From NCBI RefSeq assembly GCF_000003605.2, contig NW_003147285.1, forward strand, positions 87,450 through 98,189: a DNA stretch of 10,740 nucleotides. Reading direction: 5' to 3'. Origin of the DNA: Saccoglossus kowalevskii. Its lineage: Eukaryota > Hemichordata > Enteropneusta > Harrimaniidae. Shown here in pieces: positions 7,401 through 10,740 of this stretch. The translations under genes and the position numbers were made by a program. The first letter of the stretch is position 1. Each line of letters opens with the position of its first letter. The notes below the pieces were generated by a model. That model ran no database searches, was not told where the DNA came from, and was given only the letters and a program-made list of their open reading frames with translations.

Positions 7401-9983
7401 ACGTGGATGGGTACAATATCAAAAATGATCTCAAATTGGTAAGTTCTAAAATGGTCATTGTGTCACACAAACTTTAAATGAGTGTAACCGATGTACATGT
7501 ACTAGTAGATCCAAAAATACAGATATTTAATGTTGTGGAACCTTACTCCAAAACTAATTCCCCCTCTGTTACAGGTACAACAAAAAATTGGATACTGTCC
7601 ACAGTTTGATGCTTTAATAGATCAGATGACAGGAAGAGAAACGTTGACAATGTATGCTAGGCTGCGTGGTGTACCAGAATGCTACATTCCAAAGAGTGTT
7701 AATGAACTTATGAAAGCTTTGCTGTTAGAAGAACACTCAGATAAATTAGTCAAGGCATATAGGTGAGCATATATGGAAATACATCCCAAATATAGAGACA
7801 TTTACCAAATATAGAGACATTTACCAAATATGGAACCATTTACCAAATATAGAGACATTTACCAAATATAGACATTTACCAAATATAGACATTTACCAAA
7901 TATAGAGACATTTACCAAATATAGACATTTACCAAATATAGAGACATTTACCAAATATGGAAACATTTACCAAATATGGAAACATTTACCAAATATGGAA
8001 ACATTTACCAAATATGGAAACATTTATCAAATATGGAAACATTTACCAAATATGGAGACATTCTCAAATGTAGACATTTTCTAAATATGGAGACATTCTC
8101 TATGTAGACATTTTCTAAATATGGAGACATTCTCTATGTAGACATTTTCTAAATATGGAGACATTTACCAAATATGGAAACATTTACCAAATATAGACAT
8201 TTACCAAATATGAAAACATTCTTAAATATGGAGACATTCTCAAATGTAGACATTTTCTAAATATGGAGACATTTACCAAATATGGAGACATTTACCAAAT
8301 ATGGAGACATTTCCCAAATATGTAGACCTTTCCCAAATATGGAGACATTTCCTAAATATGGAAACATTGATAATAAACATTTCCTTAAACATGGTGGTCT
8401 CGGGTTATGAATGACATTATAATGCGACAATTATGTATGTTTTTTTTTATAGTGGTGGTAATAAACGTAAATTAAGTACAGCCGTGGCACTAGTGGGAGA
8501 TCCACCTATTGTATTTTTAGATGAACCTTCTACTGGAATGGATCCTGTTGCTAAGAGACTATTATGGGATGCCATATCACGCATTGTAGCCGATGGAAGT
8601 CGATGTGTTGTGCTTACGTCACATAGGTACTGTTGATACATATTATCTGAAAGAAATTTTTAATTAAGTTCATATTTAGTTACAAAAAGCTCTGTGATGG
8701 AAAAATACTAATTTTCTTACTTTCTATCTTTCTTTATCATGGCATAACATTACCCAGAATGCTTTTTATGTACACCATATAAGAAATTAAAATGGTGGCG
8801 CTTGTCATCATTGGTGAACTAACAGTCTCAAACTAACAAATTAATATACCTATTAACATATATTATAAATATGAATTTATTTGTAAAAACGCCATAGTGA
8901 TGATATATACTCAAATCATGGAGAGGAAAGAACGAGGTAATGAATCTCCCATTGCATTGGCATTAAATGGTATTCAGCAACCTGCCCTGATACTAGTTTA
9001 CTATATTGTTTGACTACAAATATTTAACCCATGCCTGTTTTAAACTAAATGGAGAATGTACCTGATAAAATATAACCTGCTTAGTATAACACCACATTAT
9101 TTGTCAGTAGTGCATGTACACGTAAGTAACTGAGGTGTGTCTGTGGCCAAAATAAGACATGCAGTTTTATATGTTCTTGTGTTAGAGCTGGGCTTCTAAT
9201 TGAGCAAACATTTTGTTATGCACCTATTTGTCAAAATTTTGAAAGACTTAATTTGTTTGTTGTTTTAGTATGGAGGAATGTGAGGCGCTATGTACAAGAC
9301 TTGCAATCATGGTAAATGGTCAGCTAAAGTGTATTGGAAGTACACAGCATCTTAAACATAGATTTGGACAGGGATATACATTATTGGCAAAAATATCATA
9401 CACAAGAGAAGAACCCAATTTATTACCACTTAAACGATTTATTGAACAAACTTTCAAAGGTAGGTGATACTTCCGATGGTACTCTCTTACTTGTATAAAA
9501 TTCAAAGAAATTTTTAATATCACTGCATATTTACAGTCTGAAAATGTGAAATGTTGAAAGTGGATTTATTGCATCACAAATATACCATCGTGCTTGCCTT
9601 GTATGCAAATTTTGTGTTCTATTTCATTCAAACAATTTGCATATGTTGTACTTCTGTTAACTATTAGTGAAAAATTTAGAACAGCGTAATTAATCGGTTT
9701 TTGCCTAAATCAGTTTCAATTTGTATTCCCTTTTCATCAGTTCTTGTTTGACCTTGAAATTGGCATATCATCTTTCTCAATTGCAGGTAGCAAGTTGAAA
9801 GACGAGCATCAAGGTTTAGTACATTATCACATCCAAGATGAGTCGTTGACCTGGGCCAAAGTCTTTGGTATTATGGAGAGAGCAAAGACTGAATACAATA
9901 TAGAAGACTACTCTGTTAGTCAAACTACGTTAGAACAAGTCTTTATCAACTTTGTACGATCTCAGAGGGATGTAGACGAGTAA
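1232..9983 (+). CDS. ABCA-subfamily (ABCA3-like) ABC transporter, 3' portion, 10 exons, 5'-partial
   Basis: Spliced CDS: 1232-1442, 1596-1845, 2635-2846, 4573-5754, 6669-6865, 7139-7438, 7575-7762, 8453-8626, 9269-9459, 9787-9983. All junctions are GT-AG with matching phases; the sum is 3102 nt, 1033 residues plus TAA, followed at once by an in-frame TGA. Order in the partial protein: NBD1 from Walker B (1-70), NBD1 C-terminal regulatory region (71-155), linker (155-224), TMD2 with extracellular loop (225-684), NBD2 (685-970), C-terminal regulatory region with VFINFV (about 970-1033). Family knowledge: ABCA proteins are full-size exporters or flippases of lipids in plasma or organelle membranes. 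From recalled sequence the linker-to-helix join, the [12 protein letters not shown] block before NBD2 and the C-terminal EHQG.VHYH block fit ABCA3 best. A paralogue of the ABCA3 clade is possible, so no symbol is given. The 5' end and promoter lie upstream of this window. Confidence 0.95.
1443..1595 (+). other. Intron 1 of window (153 bp)
   Basis: Donor GTAAGA at 1443, acceptor ttttatattAG ending at 1595, splitting a Gly codon (G|GA). Reading through the donor meets an in-frame stop before the next exon, so retention would truncate the protein. No other content is seen. Confidence 0.93.
1596..1845 (+). CDS. ABCA exon 2 of window: regulatory region after NBD1
   Basis: It follows the acceptor at 1594-1595 and ends at the strong donor aaa|GTAAGT (1846), entering with two bases of Gly and leaving after two bases of Lys. 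The product begins [14 protein letters not shown] and ends TTMEEVFLK. Both blocks are hallmarks of the region behind NBD1 in ABCA proteins: the YHMT strand, and the xTxEEVFL motif that parallels the VFxNF motif behind NBD2. The interior ([12 protein letters not shown], then an amphipathic [11 protein letters not shown] stretch) also fits ABCA3 as recalled. In the family this segment packs against the nucleotide-binding domains and modulates their dimerisation; that role is inferred from the family. Confidence 0.95.
1971..2103. repeat. Degenerate two-copy direct repeat in intron 2
   Basis: A segment beginning agtgacattgtcat (1971) and ending ggtcattacacta (about 2039) recurs in shortened form from agtgacacgtcat (about 2052) to ggtcattgcacta (about 2103). 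Shared blocks include agtgac, catgtaa and ggtcatt(a/g)cacta. The copies are strongly diverged and differ by small deletions. Reading by eye supports an old local duplication, not a named element. Confidence 0.5.
2245..2474. repeat. GC-rich 12-15-bp minisatellite (GGGACCCACGCACAT type)
   Basis: The block is made of variants of the core ggacccacacat or ggacccacgcacat. A regular 15-bp period (gggacccacgcacat) appears around 2344-2400, with shorter and diverged units on both sides. The plus strand is very rich in C and A and poor in T, unlike the AT-rich surroundings. Because 15 is a multiple of three and the unit lacks stops, several frames on both strands stay open and give THMGP-like or VGPMC-like repeat peptides; these are artefacts of the period, not genes. 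It lies wholly inside intron 2. Confidence 0.93.
2635..2846 (+). CDS. ABCA exon 3 of window: linker between NBD1 and TMD2
   Basis: Acceptor AG at 2633-2634, donor cactg|GTAAGC at 2847; it enters in phase 2 (completing Lys) and leaves after one base of Gly. The product starts VGENADDS, directly continuing VFLK from the previous exon to give the family's VFL(K/R)VG block, and ends FQHTTG just before TMD2. Between them lie about 60 polar residues rich in Ser, Asp and Lys with no recognised motif. This is the cytosolic linker, the least conserved part of ABCA proteins, so the exon is supported mainly by splice signals, phase and end blocks. Confidence 0.9.
3474..3487. promoter_or_regulatory. X-box-like (RFX-type) imperfect palindrome
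   Basis: GTTACC-AT-GGGAAC fits the RFX X-box consensus GTHRCC-N(0-3)-RGYAAC at every position but one (G where Y is expected in the right half). It is overlapped by a direct repeat taccatgg/taccatgg (about 3467-3482). A site like this in a large intron could be an enhancer element or chance; only the match itself is seen. Confidence 0.25.
3962..4158 (+). other. Possible alternative or terminal exon in intron 3 (unrecognised ORF)
   Basis: A pyrimidine-rich tract and AG (tattcttttcgatttcttcAG, ending 3961) precede an ORF that is open to TGA at 4156-4158. Its reading frame matches the phase left by exon 3 (one base g plus aa = Glu), so splicing exon 3 to 3962 would add about 65 residues and stop, giving a protein that ends after NBD1. 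The peptide starts [18 protein letters not shown], contains two possible N-glycosylation sequons (NGT, NAT) and uses codons much like the real exons. Two internal GT sites (after 4015, and at atgagaaata|GTAAAT near 4068) are in the phase needed for exon 4, so a cassette exon is also possible. I do not recognise the peptide; it could be a relic of a repeat or chance. Confidence 0.3.
4573..5754 (+). CDS. ABCA exon 4 of window: TMD2 with extracellular domain
   Basis: A single 1182-nt exon (acceptor AG at 4571-4572; donor ttttg|GTTAGT at 5755; enters phase 1, leaves phase 1) encodes about 394 residues. It opens with an amphipathic stretch [15 protein letters not shown], then a helix around [15 protein letters not shown]...VVITYP. 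About 150 extracellular residues follow, with sequons NLS, NET, NVT, NDS and the family block [18 protein letters not shown]. Four further helices come next, about [59 protein letters not shown] and [16 protein letters not shown], then [31 protein letters not shown] and [11 protein letters not shown] match recalled ABCA3. Together with exon 5 this builds the second membrane domain that binds lipid substrate. The exon is unusually long for this gene family. Confidence 0.96.
5755..6668 (+). other. Intron 4 of window (914 bp)
   Basis: Donor GTTAGT at 5755, acceptor ttttacttttcAG ending at 6668; the split codon is G|AG (Glu). It holds a plus-strand ORF of 99 codons (6008-6307) and overlapping short ORFs on both strands near 6321-6612. 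None shows a known motif or convincing splice support, and all are AT-rich. I see nothing else. Confidence 0.9.
6669..6865 (+). CDS. ABCA exon 5 of window: last TMD2 helix and start of cytosolic linker
   Basis: Acceptor cttttcAG ending at 6668; donor gtggaa|GTAAGT at 6866; enters phase 1, leaves phase 0. It encodes [20 protein letters not shown], the end of an extracellular stretch. A hydrophobic helix [20 protein letters not shown] follows, the last membrane span; FLIET is also the end of this helix in recalled ABCA3. Then comes a basic and aromatic cytosolic stretch ending LIEFSTAVE. Positively charged residues just after the helix agree with the cytosol side. Retention of the following intron would add about 30 residues and stop at 6962-6964. 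Confidence 0.94.
6866..7138 (+). other. Intron 5 of window (273 bp)
   Basis: Donor GTAAGT at 6866, acceptor ctgaatttcAG ending at 7138, phase 0. No content beyond splice signals is seen. Confidence 0.93.
7139..7438 (+). CDS. ABCA exon 6 of window: NBD2 start with Walker A
   Basis: Exactly 100 codons, phase 0 at both ends (donor aaattg|GTAAGT at 7439). It opens with [13 protein letters not shown], the acidic block placed just before NBD2 in ABCA proteins. [15 protein letters not shown] (first NBD strand) and the A-loop region follow, then [20 protein letters not shown], where the Walker A P-loop GNNGAGKT lies at 7325-7348 with Lys at 7343-7345. It ends [17 protein letters not shown]-loop residues are all present, so ATP binding at NBD2 is expected. 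The block [20 protein letters not shown] is nearly invariant in the subfamily. Confidence 0.97.
7439..7574 (+). other. Intron 6 of window (136 bp)
   Basis: Donor GTAAGT at 7439, acceptor ccctctgttacAG ending at 7574, phase 0. It includes the palindrome-like gtacatgtac near 7494. It is the shortest intron in the window; reading through it meets a stop. Confidence 0.93.
7575..7762 (+). CDS. ABCA exon 7 of window: NBD2 Q-loop and helical subdomain
   Basis: Acceptor AG at 7573-7574, donor catag|GTGAGC at 7763; enters phase 0, leaves after two bases of Ser. The product [20 protein letters not shown] carries the Q-loop Gln (7602-7604), which couples ATP binding to the membrane domain. [15 protein letters not shown] of the helical subdomain follows, and the exon ends LVKAY, immediately before the signature motif. 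The signature Ser is split by the next intron. The match to recalled ABCA3 is nearly continuous ([22 protein letters not shown]). Confidence 0.97.
7763..8452 (+). other. Intron 7 of window (690 bp), mostly minisatellite
   Basis: Donor GTGAGC at 7763, acceptor tatgtttttttttatAG ending at 8452 with a strong T tract. It interrupts the NBD2 signature Ser codon (AG|T). About 90% of its length is the 17/19-bp tandem repeat listed separately; only about 8 bp at the donor and some 55 bp at the acceptor are unique. Confidence 0.93.
7771..8397. repeat. 17/19-bp AT-rich minisatellite, about 33 units
   Basis: Laid out unit by unit, the block is a head-to-tail run of aatat(a/g)gagacatttacca (19 bp). A 17-bp form aatatagacatttacca lacks one 'ga' pair, and a third form is aatatggagacattctc followed by tatgtagacattttcta (a 34-bp composite, repeated near 8058-8160 and once more near 8225-8262). 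I count about 33 units. Left units are mostly 'atagaga', central ones 'atggaaa' and right ones 'atggaga', which indicates local homogenisation by slippage or unequal exchange. It is not a CRISPR array: there are no unique spacers and the genome is eukaryotic. Confidence 0.97.
8453..8626 (+). CDS. ABCA exon 8 of window: NBD2 signature, Walker B, D-loop, H-loop
   Basis: Acceptor AG at 8451-8452, donor cacatag|GTACTG at 8627; it enters completing Ser and leaves after two bases of the next Ser. The product is (S)[18 protein letters not shown], the ABCA variant of the LSGGQ signature. Walker B IVFLDE (8508-8525, catalytic Glu 8523-8525), D-loop STGMDP, and VVLTSH with the switch His at 8622-8624 follow. 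All residues needed for ATP hydrolysis at this half are visible. Confidence 0.97.
8627..9268 (+). other. Intron 8 of window (642 bp)
   Basis: Donor GTACTG at 8627 (weaker than the other donors), acceptor gtttgttgttttAG ending at 9268; the split codon is AG|T (Ser). It is AT-rich with many short ORFs closed by stops; no gene, RNA or repeat is recognised. Confidence 0.92.
9269..9459 (+). CDS. ABCA exon 9 of window: end of NBD2
   Basis: Acceptor AG at 9267-9268, donor ttcaaag|GTAGGT at 9460; enters in phase 2 and leaves after one base of Gly. The product (S)[18 protein letters not shown] continues the H-loop helix, then [20 protein letters not shown] closes the NBD core, and [10 protein letters not shown] leads into the regulatory region. 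The [24 protein letters not shown] pattern is a diagnostic ABCA NBD2 block and runs exactly across the exon 8/9 junction, which confirms the splice. Confidence 0.97.
9460..9786 (+). other. Intron 9 of window (327 bp)
   Basis: Donor GTAGGT at 9460, acceptor ctttctcaattgcAG ending at 9786; the split codon is G|GT (Gly). AT-rich; nothing else is seen. Confidence 0.93.
9787..9983 (+). CDS. ABCA terminal coding exon: C-terminal regulatory region and stop
   Basis: Acceptor AG at 9785-9786. The product [16 protein letters not shown], then [20 protein letters not shown] and [20 protein letters not shown], ends QRDVDE before TAA (9981-9983) and an adjacent in-frame TGA (9984-9986). The EHQG..(H/Q)YH, WAKVFGI, DYSVSQ.(S/T)LEQVF blocks match recalled ABCA3. 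VFINFV (9939-9956) corresponds to the VFVNFA motif described as important in ABCA1. The tail after this motif is short (about 9 residues), so the C terminus ends close to the family minimum and looks natural, not truncated. Confidence 0.97.
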
Positions 9984-10066
9984 TGATTCTTCTGGTGTTC
10001 TTGCTGAACATTTCACAGATTATCTGTTGTAGATATTTATATTTTACTTTCTTGGCGCTCAGCTTA

Positions 10067-10072
10067 AATAAA
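10067..10072 (+). terminator. Candidate polyadenylation signal AATAAA (proximal)
   Basis: First AATAAA after the stop, 84 nt downstream, followed by TG/GT-rich acatgtgtgtgctaag, which resembles a downstream GU element. It would give a very short 3' UTR. Confidence 0.45.
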
Positions 10073-10248
10073 ATACATGTGTGTGCTAAGCTACTAATCA
10101 TTGATGGATTTCGCTATTTTTGGCCATCAGCAGATCCTTTTTCCGTCTCTGGATATTGTTCTGAGACCTAACAAAAATATGTTTCTAGTTGAGATGCGCA
10201 TCACCATAAAAGTGTGGGTCAATCTTATTTCAATCGCCCTTTGTCAAT

Positions 10249-10254
10249 AATAAA
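10249..10254 (+). terminator. Candidate polyadenylation signal AATAAA (second)
   Basis: AATAAA within aataataaaaaaaagtggtg, 266 nt after the stop. An A-rich run and a GT-bearing stretch follow. It is an alternative to the proximal site. Confidence 0.4.
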
Positions 10255-10517
10255 AAAAAGTGGTGCCAAAACAAAATCAGTTTGACTGGAAACATTTTTT
10301 TGTGAGGTTTTACATGTACAGTGTGTTTACTAAAATGTAGAAATATTGATAGCTGTCTATCGTAATGTCAATGAAAGAGAAGGTATGCAAGAGGAAAATG
10401 TCTGTCTCGTCATCGCCTTCCCTGTTGTGGTTCCAATAACTTGAAAAGTTTTTAATTGACTCGTTTTAAATTTAGATAATATTGGTCAGTGTTTCCAATG
10501 GTTACAAAGATTTTTAC

Positions 10518-10677
10518 AATAAATTTTAGTATGACTACCGGTAGTTGAAGATATGGCTAAAAGAAAAATAAATATATTTGTGTACAGACAACAATAAAAA
10601 TATTTCTACTACTAAGACCCAGATGGTAATTCCAGATGTTTAGATAAAACAGTAACCGCACACGTTATTGTAATAAA
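10518..10677 (+). terminator. Cluster of four distal AATAAA hexamers
   Basis: AATAAA occurs at 10518-10523, 10567-10572, 10593-10598 and 10672-10677. In a region this AT-rich some are expected by chance, but any could end a longer 3' UTR. Confidence 0.3.
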
Positions 10678-10740
10678 TCATGTTTCCCAACAAAATCTTG
10701 TGATTTTTTTTCTCTCCACTTTATCACTGCATAAATTTTG

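Larger units (their letters stand above)
9984..10740 (+). other. 3' UTR and downstream flank
   Basis: No gene is seen after the stop. A 62-codon ORF at 9983-10171 overlaps the stop codon and has no recognisable content. The region is AT-rich and contains six AATAAA hexamers (listed separately) and a 12-bp perfect palindrome, actaccggtagt, at 10534-10545. Where the transcript ends cannot be told from sequence alone. Confidence 0.7.

Noticed and set aside
7240-7470. Minus-strand ORF of 76 codons
   Set aside because: It is antisense to the Walker A exon.
7771-8397. CRISPR-like array of regularly spaced repeats
   Set aside because: Units abut directly and vary throughout, with no conserved repeat plus unique spacer pattern, and the array lies in an intron of an animal gene.
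1232-9983. Pseudogene or decayed copy of an ABCA gene
   Set aside because: There is no frameshift or internal stop, all nine introns have GT-AG ends with matching phases, and every visible catalytic residue is present.

Overview
The window is eukaryotic, almost certainly animal, nuclear DNA. Coding segments are short, in different frames, and bounded by canonical GT-AG introns, and most of the rest is AT-rich, repeat-bearing intron or flank. The only gene I can support is the 3' part of one plus-strand gene for a full-size ABC transporter of subfamily A, closest by recalled motifs to ABCA3. Its ten last coding exons (1232-9983) join, with every splice phase compatible, into 3102 nt = 1033 residues plus a stop. 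Against a full-size family length of about 1700 residues, roughly the first 40% (TMD1 and the front of NBD1) lies upstream of the window. The species cannot be fixed from this sequence. An ABCA3-like protein with a non-vertebrate exon layout, an AT-rich background and several tandem repeats suggests a (probably marine) invertebrate such as a lophotrochozoan, hemichordate or amphioxus, but this is inference.

Layout. 1-465: tail of a diverged satellite-like tandem repeat. 466-1231: rest of an intron with no recognisable content. 1232-2846: exons 1-3, the back half of NBD1 (Walker B, D-loop, H-loop), its C-terminal regulatory region, and the linker to the second half; intron 2 carries a 15-bp GC-rich minisatellite. 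2847-4572: a 1.7-kb intron holding one intriguing phase-compatible ORF behind a good splice acceptor. 4573-5754: one very large exon with most of TMD2 and its glycosylated extracellular domain. 6669-6865: last membrane helix. 7139-9983: NBD2 and C-terminal regulatory region over five exons; the intron between the Q-loop exon and the signature-motif exon is almost wholly a 17/19-bp minisatellite of about 33 units. 9984-10740: 3' UTR and flank with several AATAAA signals.

Function. TMD2 and NBD2 form the second half of a lipid-type ABC exporter. NBD2 is intact in Walker A, Q-loop, signature, Walker B, D-loop and H-loop, and the visible part of NBD1 is intact too, so the gene looks functional rather than a pseudogene. 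I see no new biological system here. The points worth checking are the two intronic minisatellites, the possible alternative exon in intron 3, and the satellite at the left edge.
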